DNA of 64,000 bases from Zarea fungicola. Lineage: Eukaryota > Ascomycota > Sordariomycetes > Hypocreales > Cordycipitaceae. Location: contig FWCC01000179.1 in assembly GCA_900169235.1 (NCBI GenBank), positions 124,001 through 188,000 of the forward strand. Reading direction: 5' to 3'. Shown here one piece after another: positions 43,811-55,100 of this stretch. Both the position numbers and the translations under genes were made by a program. Position 1 is the first letter of the stretch; the number at the start of each line of letters is the position of its first letter. The notes beneath the pieces were generated by a model. The model was not told where the DNA came from. It made no database searches and saw only the letters and a program-made list of their open reading frames with translations.

Positions 43811-45400
43811 GCAACTATGTGCCTAACAAGAAAATGAACATGAGGGGTAGCTGGCGCAAGAGAAACCGCCTAGTGTTGTTGAAGAAATTGAAATAAGGAG
43901 TTTCAAGTTAAGGGGTGGTGACCTGGGGTAAAGACCAGTTTGACCATGATGTTGGGGATGTTTCAGTGTCGCAAGTTAAAGACCTAGGTACGCGCTAAGA
44001 GGGTCTCTCAAGGTGAGCCATGCAAAGCATGGCGCTCCTGCCAGGGGAAGCGATAAAGGTCAATTTGCAAACTGCATTAATTAAACTTGCTGAGATCAAT
44101 TAACCGAGAGCCTCTGCCTGCGGATAATGGCCTGTTTTGCTTGATGCCGCGTGCAGGTGGCGTGGCCGAGACACACAGTGCAGCGGTCAGACAAGACAGG
44201 CCGTTGGCCATCGTGGCAAGTGCCGTTGTATGCTGTGGGGAAATGCCGTTGCCATGAGAGAAGTGCATGCATAAGCAGACAGGGATGGTGGAGAGACATG
44301 AGCTGGCCATGTCCGCTATTTGCTTGTTTTCCATTGCTTTCCTTTTTCCCGTAATTGTCACCAGTAGAGATGTCATAGCACAGTGTGAATTTGGTCAACG
44401 ATTTAGCATCGAGATTGAATCTAAAAATCTGGACGGGCGGCTAGCCGAGTTACATTTGGTTAGTAAAGAAGTGGACATTGTGATGGAAATAGTGGCACAG
44501 TCATCCAGTGCTGATGAGAGAAGACTTTTTCTTCGGGCTGCTGGTGGAGGATGGTCCTGGATGGGTTGGATGGGTTGGATGGATAGTTGATGGGGACACA
44601 CGACTCAGCACAGGATAAAGTAGTTGCACAGTGCCGCCACCAAGGAGTACAAATATTTCTACGGGCTATTGGGGTGCCTGCAGGTACTCCGTATCTGCAC
44701 TAGAACTGCCGTGTACTGTACGACCCAATAATATTGCCAGTGTGTTGGCACAAGAAGGGAAAGCGCATTGCCGCTCGCAGGTACTAGCGTTTTCATTGTG
44801 CCTGTCTAGGCCTTCTCAGGCACACTCCAGCATGTACTGGTACCCAATGTGCCTGAAATGCGACGAGGCGCTCTTGCGGAAAACGCCCAAAAGTCTCCAA
44901 ACGGCCTGCCAACGGGCCAGCACAGGCCTACAAAGGACCAAAGAAGAAACTTGTGGTGCCTGGCTAGGCCTCTTCCAGGGCTCTTGTACCTGTAAGCCCA
45001 CTGCCTCCCCTTATCAGGCCAATCAAATCGCCATCCCACACACCCAACTGTGACCGGATCCAGCAGCCGAGCGGTCCAGAACTGGCCCAGGCCAATTCAT
45101 TTTCTTGTCGCCTTCGGCTTGGCCAGAGCCTCTTTTGCCTCTTGCTCGGTTGTACCTGAACCTTGCAGCCAGCAACCCCGTTTTTATTACAGTTGGCTTA
45201 ATCTAACTGGCTGCTTAAGGTGTGTGTGGATCTTCTTTGTCCTCTTTTTGTTTCCATGGCCGCCTCATTCACTCAGAGTTTTACGTGCGTTTCTGACTGT
45301 GGTGCCGTGTGCCTGACTCTAATGAAATCGCGCAAAATATCATCTCTCTTTATTAATTCATTGCTTCCGTCTTTGCGTCGCAGCTTTGCTCTCTCTTTCA

Positions 45401-45417
45401 ACACACACACACACACA
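45401..45417. repeat. (AC)n microsatellite
   Basis: Seventeen-base AC run in the presumed leader or core promoter of the small GPI-protein gene. Confidence 0.9.
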
Positions 45418-45582
45418 TTCCTTTATTCGAAATCTACGCAAATACCGTTCTTTTCGTGACAATTTTGTTCGGCGAACTTTACATTCTCTAGATCTCATCG
45501 CAAACATCGCTACTACAGCATCACTCAGACAACTGTCACTCAAGCACAAGCACAACCACGCTACAAACAACCAATCTTCAAC

Positions 45583-45960
45583 ATGCGCTTCGCTACTCCC
45601 ATCGCCCTCTTTGCCGCCGTCGCTGCTGCGCAGGACACCTCCAGCACCACCACCATCACCTCCACCCAGACGCGCACGACCACCATCACGCAGTGCAATC
45701 CCACCTACACCAACTGCCCTCTGCACAGCACCACCACCAGCTCGGTGACCTCCACCACCGTCTCGGTTCCTGTCGTCAGCTCCTCGCCGTCGGTCTGGAT
45801 CCAGCCCAGCGCCAACAGCACCACCATCAAGCCCACCGGCGCTTCCACTACTGGTGCTCCTACCACTGGCCCAACCACCGTTCCCGCCAACGCTGCCGGT
45901 CGTGTTGAAGCTGGTGCCATGGCCGCCGCCGCTGCTGTCCTTGTTGCCTTTGTCTTTTAA
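45583..45960 (+). CDS. Small secreted Ser/Thr-rich protein, probable GPI-anchored cell-wall protein
   Basis: Single exon, 125 aa. Residues 1-16 (MRFATPIALFAAVAAA) are a signal peptide with likely cleavage before QD. Residues 17-100 are extremely Thr/Ser-rich, so probably O-mannosylated, with one N-glycosylation site at Asn78 and only two cysteines (38 and 45). The C-terminus has small residues PANAAGRVEAGA followed by a terminal hydrophobic stretch MAAAAAVLVAFVF, the standard GPI-attachment signal, with the omega site near Asn103-Gly106. No enzymatic domain. A C/A-rich leader and a pyrimidine-rich upstream region suggest strong expression. The 2.8-kb upstream gap is large for so small a gene. 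The identity beyond GPI cell-wall or adhesin-like protein is unknown. Confidence 0.85.
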   Translation: MRFATPIALFAAVAAAQDTSSTTTITSTQTRTTTITQCNPTYTNCPLHSTTTSSVTSTTVSVPVVSSSPSVWIQPSANSTTIKPTGASTTGAPTTGPTTVPANAAGRVEAGAMAAAAAVLVAFVF

Positions 45961-46333
45961 GTGCGGCCAATCAAGGCGCACTAACTGTCTTTACTTTCTA
46001 CCATGATGTCCAGTGTACTCGATGTACAAGGGTTGTCACTATCCTCTTTTTTCTTGAACAAAAATTCTATGGGGAAAGGACGTTTGGAGACCATTTATTT
46101 AGACTTGCTTCTTTTTTCCTTTGAAATATTCTTGGTCTGTTACTAGACAGAACCTGACACCCTAGGCGTCACTCGGCCCGTGCGGCAGGATACCCCCGGG
46201 TATGATATTATGCAGATATGATACCATCTTCTCTCGAAAGGGACTTGAATATACAGCCACATTTACAATTTACATGCGTGCCTCTTTAAAAATCTCAAGT
46301 GCTGAACTGTGTTCTTCCTCAAAGGTAGTCGTT

Positions 46334-46343
46334 GTACGGAGTA
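46334..46343. repeat. Dispersed GTACGGAGTA word
   Basis: One of several copies of the core ACGGAGTA or its complement in intergenic DNA of this window; others at about 35587-35600 (tandem), 44684-44693, 50125-50134, 50289-50299, 54722-54731 and 58386-58395. Confidence 0.8.
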
Positions 46344-49300
46344 TAGAGCATGTATTAAGCGTCAGGAGCAAGCAGAACAGAGTCGCTGCAGTCGGCAGTA
46401 ACTCACCGTGTCCCTTGGGCTTTAGAATTGATCTACATTCCGTTAGCTTGCTGCAGTATTGATTCCAAGGCTGGTCAAGTGTCAAGATCCCGTGATGTTT
46501 CGTACCTTTCGCTGCCCTGTCGCCGCGAACTAGCCAACTTTGCAGCGACTTGGGCAAACCTGAGGCTACTCCAGACGATTTTCGATGAAGGCGAGCAAGA
46601 GAAGTGAGTTTTGGGTTGAATTGTTTCGAACACGAGTTAGAATCCTGACTCTCCCATTAGCACTCACGGCTTAGTGGCACACAATATGTTCCACTTACCA
46701 TTGTGGAAACTGAAAAGAACCATAGTTAACCGTTATTCCTGACTTGAAAGGAGGGTTTTCTCAGATCAAGAATTGTGCTATTTACCACTTCATCTGCCGG
46801 ATATTGCTGCCTCAACTGGGTGGTGATGACTCGCCTCGGCTGCTCCATTTCCAGGTTAGAACTCTACGCGGAATGCCAACATCAAAATCCATCACCCGTT
46901 ACGGAAGTACAAGTAATGTTCTAATTAAACTTTTACAAAAGATTACAGTGTTCCATGACGTGATTTTCTTGTCGATATCATCGCTCAGTTACCGTTTAAA
47001 CCCGCCGTTACGAGGAGACTGATGCTCATCCGCCCTACCCGGTACACTAGTTCAGCTGAGCAAGGATGTCTCGTTCAAGTCGGATATTGAGATCAACATG
47101 ATGTAGAAGCCGGAACTTCCGGAAGGCATATGACCTCGCCTGATTCGTCAGATGGTTCAATTTCTAGTTTTAGCGCTTTAGACCGCCCGAATTTACGGCT
47201 GGGGTATCACCAAAATATGTTGGCAGGACCGCCTGTTGGTTAATTTAGTAGGGCAAGCATGCAGCGGCCATCTACTTTTCTCAATTTATCACAATATGGG
47301 TGCCGAAATGCTACATAATCCAATATAATATGATTGTAAAATTGCTTCCCCAATTCCCGTTTTTAAAACCGGCGGCCGAGTGGGCTAAAATTGTGCTCAA
47401 CTATACATGTCTCAGCCTACCCTGGAGACGAATTCAGCTGGGCAAGGGCTCGGCCCAGGCCTTGGATAGCAACGGTCTTACTGTTGTCTCAAAAGTTTTC
47501 TGGGGAAGAACTCAAGAATGACATGTCTTCATGTACAAATCTGTCATGTGATGAAAAGCAATTCCTTGCATGTGGACTCCTCCGTGACGCAATACATATT
47601 TTTTAACCTCGGCAGGCCCATCTCCGCATCTCGATAAGAGAAAGCGGAACCTCGATTTTCATCACGGAAGGGGTGCCGTGTTTAATTCTGTGGTTGGGAA
47701 ATTACTGCCTAAAAATCAAAAGGGTGTGTTTTGAGTAGAATACATACAGGCCAGGGCGCTACTGCAATAATAGCTAACATGTTTCATCCCAAGCATGTTG
47801 ATCTGTACCAATTGCTTTGATGAGCTCGATAATACAGGGCAGTGATTTGTATATCCTGCCAAGGAGGGCAAAACCTTAAGATCCACACATGAAGATCAGA
47901 AGACAACTCTATTAATAAGGCTAGGTAGTGAGATGGACCAACATTTATTCTGCAATAACAACGTCATTGTTTAACAGAAAGTAGCGACACAGAAATCAAT
48001 GGAATTAACCATCAATACGATCGCAAGTGCTAGCGCACAGCTGAACGGGTTTATAACCTCTTTGTTATTCCCGTGGGCATCAGCTTGAAGGAACCAAAAC
48101 GGTATGTATTGTAGCTGAGTCATGGAAATAAGACAAGGATGTAAGCGGGCAAGAAACAATTACAAATTCACAAACTTACGCATACCATGCTGAATTTCCT
48201 TTTTTTTCTCTCTCCTGTTTCAATTTGAATTGAACAGTTTTCATCTCATGGCGAAGAGCTTGGCATGACATTTCACACACCACCGCCATCTTGTTTGCAT
48301 CACCAGCATGTCACCTCAAGCCGAGACTATGCGGGAAACAAAACTTGGTAGAGTGTTTCGGTTTGTTTTGCTTAATTTCTGACCCAATGGCGTGGGGTTA
48401 GAGGAGTACAGAAGCAAAAAGAAGAATGAAGCTCAGCTGGTGGAAAATTTCACAAGGCAAATCGCCTTTTGGTGGTAAGCTAGCAAGAGGGTCCATGCAC
48501 CACCATCTTTGAGGCCAAGGAACATCTGCAATTGTACGTCGGCAAATGTCTTATTTACAATTGCGGGTTTTCAAGCTAAGCATAAGCTTTCTTTCTCCTT
48601 TTTTTTTTTTTTTCCCCCTTCCCTTTTGGGGGAAGAGGTGAGAGAAGGCCACGCCCCTTGGCAATGTTTCACTTTTGGATCGGAAAAATGCGAGAACACG
48701 AGCTTATTCTTGACTCTGCAAAAAAAAAAAGTGTGGACAGAGCTATGGGCGGGAAGCCCAAAAGTCTCATCCATCATCTTTTTTTGTGTTTCAGGTACTG
48801 CTGACGCAGATGTGCATACAGAGGCGCGATGACCAGAATCTCAAACCTACAAAAGTGATACCTATGTAAAAAGGACGCCACCGTCAAGTTAAGCAACGCA
48901 ACGCCAGTCAAGGATTGACGGCTAGCATAGCTCGAGGCCAGCGAGAGCCACATATCTGCAGTAGAGTGGCATGTAGAGGAGGGGCGTGCGGTTTATTAAG
49001 CCGACAGCCTTGCTTCCCATGCTTGAATCAAATTATCCGGGCTTTACAGAGATGGGCGAAAACGGCCGGGCTGGCCACCGTTGGGAATCTCACATTGTTT
49101 ATTACCATTTCTTTTTCTTGTTTTTTTTTGGCCGGATACACCTGGGAGTTTCAAACCATCAAGGTTACGGAGGAAACAAAAAACATGGCGCCATCTTCTT
49201 CGCCTTGTGCTGGGCCACGGCGAGACAACATACAACGCACAACATAGAGGGAACAGTGCTTTCTCATAAGGGCCGAATGAGAGTTACACTTGATAACTAT

Positions 49301-50590
49301 GTGATCCCAGAAAGAGAAAAGAAATGGGGAAGAGGAAAAAACGAACGGGTCCTCCGTCGGATAATTCAGTCATGGCCCAACTCCATGTATGTGCGTACAA
49401 CGTGTAGCTACGAGAGCAGTTCCTGGCTATTGGTACAGTTCGTAAACGGACTTGTGGTACCAAAAACGTGTCCTGTCAATGCGTATTGTTCTCTGCAATA
49501 CAGACAAAAAAAAACGGGAAAAACGGCTTTCAAGTTCAGCTCTACCGCCACATCAAAACTCACCGAAACTAAGCGAGTAATGGCCCAAGCCACGGAAATG
49601 AAAACAGTCCTTGTACAACAGATGTTGTGCCACACTTTTTTTTCGTTTGGTTTCGTTTCCCGCCATTTCTAGGCAGCAATATTAACTTGGCTAGCCTCGC
49701 GCAACACAACAATGTTGGAAATTTAGCCGGTCGGCAGGCTGCAGGTTGGTCGTTGCGTCGATGCTGCAGGCTGATGGTCTGTGGTCCGCTCCGGTGGTTC
49801 CTGCGCCGATGATACTCGGCGTCAACCCGTGGAGCGCCGATTACACCAAGATCGGTGTCTCCTCTTTACAATATATTGCCAAAGACGTTTCTCCCCCTTG
49901 CTATTTTCGCCACTTTTTTTTTTTAATTAAAAATACAAATAAAGAAACTGCAGAGTTACACTCCATTGGCCATTTGTACTACTTCTCTCCCCCATAAACA
50001 TGTGGCCCCATCCCGATGGATGCCTCTCCCCTGGCTCTCGTTCGGCTTTCTCCGTTTTGCTCATTCTAGATGCACTCAAGCTTTACACGTAAGCCATGTA
50101 CGTTGTGGATAATGCTTTTATTAGTTACGGAGTAGTCTAAGAATTCCCATGTGTCACACCCGTTGTTTAACTGGCTATTCGCAATCAACATCAACCGCAC
50201 GCCCTCTGGAGAAAGGCAGCGCGGTCCTGTTTGTTGCTTGTCGTTGGTTGACATCATCTCTCTTACACGCCCGCTCTTGGTATGCGGCGTACGGAGTACA
50301 AGCTCTCGTTCTCTCTTTATTGCTCATACGAATCTGTCCAACTTACACGGGGCCTTTCTATGGCTGAAAACAGCATACCACACGTGGACTCAATACTGAA
50401 GCTCCCACCATTTTTTCTCTGCCGTTCTTGCCCGGAGGATTAATCATACAAGTCCTTAGACTTGTCCGCTAGCCATTTCTCTTTGGCGCTAAAATGCACG
50501 CCAAAAGACTCGCTTACCCGTAGAGTCGCCATCTTCAGCCTAAACGGAACAGCTGTTTCCTTTTGGTTAACTGAGCTATAATAAACCACT

Positions 50591-50606
50591 AACTAGTTAA
50601 CTAGTT
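50591..50606. repeat. 16-bp perfect palindrome in an ACTAAC/GTTAGT cluster
   Basis: AACTAGTTAACTAGTT reads the same on both strands and is flanked by ACTAAC-like and GGTTAG words (50586-50617). A related ACTAACTTGTTAGT dyad lies near 50901-50914. Confidence 0.85.
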
Positions 50607-52083
50607 GGTTAGTTTATATCTCGTCTCTGTCACCCTGCGGGGATATACATCGGGGATAATTCTCCCGCGGTACTCTAGTTCCGTGGTCCTTGTAGTTATT
50701 CTCAACTTGCACCAAAATCATCGCTACGTCATACTCATACCTAGTTATTGAGAGAGCGCATTTCCCGCTGCCGAAGTACAAGAAGAAAAGCTCCGGCCCG
50801 GTTGTAGTTTCCGCCCCTCCTGCGCGGCGCTCAGACGGACGCTAAAAAGGGGCCGTTCCGATGCGCCATAAATAATAAAGACAAATGCATAATCATACTG
50901 ACTAACTTGTTAGTTCATATTGATAATGATGCTTATAGAGTTTCTCCGCTGCAAGGGCGCACCCATGAGATAATGAGGAGCCAGTTGAGCTATTGTGACT
51001 GGAGGAATTTAAACAGCAAGGAGCTTCGTTCCCGGACATGTCCGATTAACCCTGTCGTCTGAGCGTCCAAATCATATCTGATTCTCATCCGATGTTTCGG
51101 ATTCCCCAACCCGCAAAATGCCAAAGGGCGAGAAAAAAATCAAGGAAGAAACGCATACTTGAAAGCGAAATGGCTGAAGCGGCTTCCTATTTTGTCGAGC
51201 GAAATTCTTATCCACCAACCAAATAGCTGTAACTTTGCCGAGGACAGTCATGAGAAGGCTGATTTGGCGACCAAGTAGACCATTTTGGACACTGAATTTG
51301 AGACAGTCTGATGCCAAAAAACAATATCCGCGTACATTACTCGCTACTATACCCCCCAATAATGCTGGATTAGGCTGGGTCCGGTTTTCTTTACCCTTCT
51401 TGTCCATTTGCTCCTGCTGCCTGCTTACTTCAGGTATGGTATGCATCGACTACTGCAAGGCAGATCAATGCTTGTCTCTTTTCGTGGTTACGATTTCAAG
51501 CTTGACTTTCTTCTCCACCCATACCACAAAAAAAAAAAAAGCCCAACTAACATCCCCCAGCCGGCACTTTTTTGTTATAGCAGAGCATGAGAACAAAGGC
51601 TAAAAGGCTAAAAGGAATAGAATTGTCTTTGTCAACTTGCTCAATTGAGTATACGACTTCTTTCTTTTGTCATTCAGGTGATGAAAAAAATGCTGAGAGT
51701 CATGCAAGCGAATGATGGCGTGGCATTTGGTCATTTATCACATCATGTCAAAAATAATACCTTTTTTCCCCCTCATATCTAGGAGACAAGGGGAACTCGA
51801 GCTCGGCTAGCTTATCATTGCCCTGTTCTTAGTAATTCTCGGTTATGCATATGTATAAAGGCTCTACGCGGTAGCATCCTATCACATCGTCACCACAAAT
51901 AGCCCAGTATATGTAACACACCGCTTTACGGATACATGACCTGCCCTGGCCCCCTTTGGCCGCCGCCGCTACGCGGAGCCCCGTTCTTCGGCCCAAAAAT
52001 GCTTCCTTGTCAGTTATTATAAAAATACTGGGTAATTGGGGTGCCCGGCATTTAAAGCCGTCGTTTAGAATTGTGACGTTTAT

Positions 52084-52107
52084 ATCATCATCATCATCAT
52101 CATCATC
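52084..52107. repeat. (ATC)8 microsatellite
   Basis: Eight uninterrupted ATC units in non-coding sequence. Confidence 0.95.
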
Positions 52108-55100
52108 AACGGCCCACCGTGACTGTTTTCCAGCATCAATATGGCAAGGCTCCCCCAGTTCTTTGTAATCCCAGAATAATAAACAGCTACAACCTTACTA
52201 CCATCAATACTGCCATAATCCCACCGCTCTTTTATTTATTTCAATCAACGCCATTTATTGGTCGTTCACGCTTGTCAAAGACGCAAAGCCCCCAAGTGCC
52301 TTGCTCATCTCCACATTCGGCTCCCCCGGCTATCCTTCCCTGTCAGTAGCCCCAACATCACGGTCGAGTCATGTACCAAAAACGGGTAAAGATTGAGGCG
52401 CAGGCATTGAAAACCCCCGAACAGCTTTCACTGAAAGCTGCATATGCTATGGTAACGGCAAATTTCTGTCAAGGGCAGAAAACATTGCAGTTTAATATTA
52501 ATTCGCCGTTCTAATAATATAATACGCAACTCAAAGTCTGCAGTCTACTCTAATGTCCGATTCGCCAGATGAAGATTTCCCACGTTTATTCTTAAATTGT
52601 CCCCGTCTCCTTCCCAAAAAAAAAACCCCCCAAGATGCGCCATGTTTCCGCGGGTTATGATGAGCCAAGTATTTGTAATAATGCCCCTGCTGTAGGATCG
52701 AGAAAAGTGAGAAACTCTCAGGAAGAAAAGAGACGGAATTGAGAGACCATCATACACCACTGCCATGGTTTCTGTTCGTACATGACAAGTAGTCCTCTTC
52801 AATCGTTTGCTTCAGCTTCATGAGCCGACGAATATTCCAACGACATCCTGGCAGTTGAGGCCACTCAGCGAGGCTTGTCTTGGCCATCAAGCAACAATGT
52901 TGTTTGTCTATCCGTGGCAGCCACCTTTCCAATAATTTGTCACAGCCGGTGCCGTCATATACTGCACGTACCCGTAGAAGGCAGTCTGTTGTTCTTGTCG
53001 AGAGACTCTTCAGCTGCATCTCTAATTTTCATGCCATGCCTAGTGTGAAGTAGCATGTCATACCATCACCCAGCTTACACAGTCTCGACCGGCATATCCA
53101 GTCTTACTGCATGGTATACCGCCCTCCGTGAAGCTCAAAGACTTGAACATGGCACTCCTCGAGCCTGTGCTGTTGCGCAGGCGGTGCACAAGCTCGAATT
53201 TGAGTCGGCCAAAAACGGGCACTGGTGTACTGAAAGGTGGGAGCATTTCTTGTTAGCCAAATGCACAATGCCAGGCATAATGAATTGCTCGGTGTAATTT
53301 GAGTCTGCATCGGCGGTTCTTGGCCTAGACGACATTTGAAGGTGGCTAGGCAAACCATGGGGCAGGTTGCTGATTTGATTGGAGTGCATGGTGATGACGA
53401 TTAATGAGAAGTATAAGAAAGAGGGAGGGGGCCGCGCAGAATGTAAGAGCAATGGAGGCAATTGACTCGAGTTGAACTCAATCCGACTCTAGAGATTGGT
53501 CGGAGGAATAGGACGTTATATATTTGGGGGCCTGCAATGAAGGAGCTCGTCAAGTGTCGCTCGAGGTAAGCTATGGCCAATGGTGGAGGGGTGGGTGATG
53601 GAAGTGGGAGCAGTGCCACAGAGGCAGTAAACGGCACTCGTCCGACGTCGAAATGTTTCTGGGCACGGGATCTCACAGGTAGATCGAGATGCCCGGGGGA
53701 GTAACCGGAATATAACGGCCAACGGCTAGCTTGGTGTTCATTTAGCTAGTAGAGAAAATTGGCCCCATGAAAGACCAGGAGGCGACAGACTAGAAGCTAC
53801 CTCGGACGACATGAAGGAGAACCAGGCGGTTGTTTAAAAGCACGAGGCCAGCAGCAGGCCCGGACTGTGCGAAGACGTTCTGCGAGGTGGAGATGGGATC
53901 CAGAAGGCAGCAAAAGCCTTTTTTTGGGAGGATAGTGAGAGATCAATAGTGGGATAGAGGGCAACAAAGTGGTCATCTACACCGCACTCCGCAAACCGTA
54001 TGGGCCAGGGGCGTCAAGCAAATGGACAGGAACAACTCAAGGGGTGCGACGGGGGAGAACAGAGACAACAAGACTGGTGCACAAACATGAAGCCAGACAA
54101 TGAGAACGAACCCCCGGTACGCGTCTTGCGAATTGTTTTGTGAATTGTCTAAGAGGCGACGCCTGTGCAGCTTTGCTGGGTCGAGCTCTCAAAGTGTGGT
54201 CGGACGGTAGCCAAGGGCCACTTTTGCCGTGGCTTCGGACCGGGCAGGTTGCAGGTGAGTACTCGTGGGGTGCACGAAAAAGGTAAAAATTTACATGATA
54301 CGAGACAATCAACAGGGCAAAGGTGCCAAGATGGGTCAAGAGAGGATGGGAGATCTGAACTGCAATGAGAGAAATACTTGGGTGACATTCCGAGGCTGGC
54401 AAAGGCGCAGACCGGCCCCTCCTTGATACTGACTTGAGTCCACGATAATGAGACCAACTCTATGGAGTGGTCGGTGGTACCAAAGGAAGGGTGCTAGACC
54501 CTGGAGCGAGGTGACTCTATGGGGGCGCCCAATGAGCGCCGTGGGAGGAGTATCCTTGCGACAGCGAAGTGCCTGCATCGAGAACAAATTTAAAGGGATC
54601 GCCGTGAAAGCCGCATGTTGTAACGGCAAAGGGCTAATAAGGGGGGGTGGGTTAAAGACGAGTCCAAGACACCGCTTGTCCACAAGACGAACCGGGCTAA
54701 AAGGCTTGGGCAGGCGTGTGGTTACTCCGTACCCGTTGTCTGCCTTTTTGCAAGTTAGGTCTCAGAGCGGATAGAAAAAAAAAAGATAATTCAAGAAGAA
54801 AAAAAGGGAGTGAAAGGTGAGTACCCATAATAATCGGACTGGACTTGGTACCAGTGGTGGAAAAAGCCAGGCCACTTTGTCTTCAACAGCAGTAAGAGCC
54901 GAACTGACGGTCGCCGAAAGGTGAGACGAGACGGGGCGCCGAGGTGGGCTTCAACGAATTACACCCCCTTGACCCTTGTGGATGTATGATATGGCGTACA
55001 TAGTGTACAGAGTCTAGGTGAGAGCCGAGCAGCGGCAAGTAAACAATACCAAAATGGTGTGTGTGCAGTAGATATCCAGTAGGGTGCTGCCAATCCATAC

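Larger units (their letters stand above)
42799..45582. promoter_or_regulatory. Large divergent intergenic region upstream of the GPI-protein gene
   Basis: 2.8 kb without a credible gene. Contents: an 11-bp tandem repeat at 43778-43810, a 9-bp GGATGGGTT repeat at 44559-44583, a GTACTCCGTA word at 44684-44693, and a run of AGGCC/AGGCCT words between 44809 and 45125, two of which form AGGCCAAT with an embedded CCAAT (45017-45024, 45090-45097). An (AC)n microsatellite lies at 45401-45417. The last 90 bases before the ATG are a C/A-rich leader (CAAGCACAAGCACAACC), typical of highly expressed fungal genes. Confidence 0.55.

Noticed and set aside
48986..49672. Longest open frame (228 codons) in the empty interval
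   Set aside because: Begins with GTG, rich in Phe/Lys from T- and A-runs, no domain, no signal peptide and no neighbouring exon that improves it.
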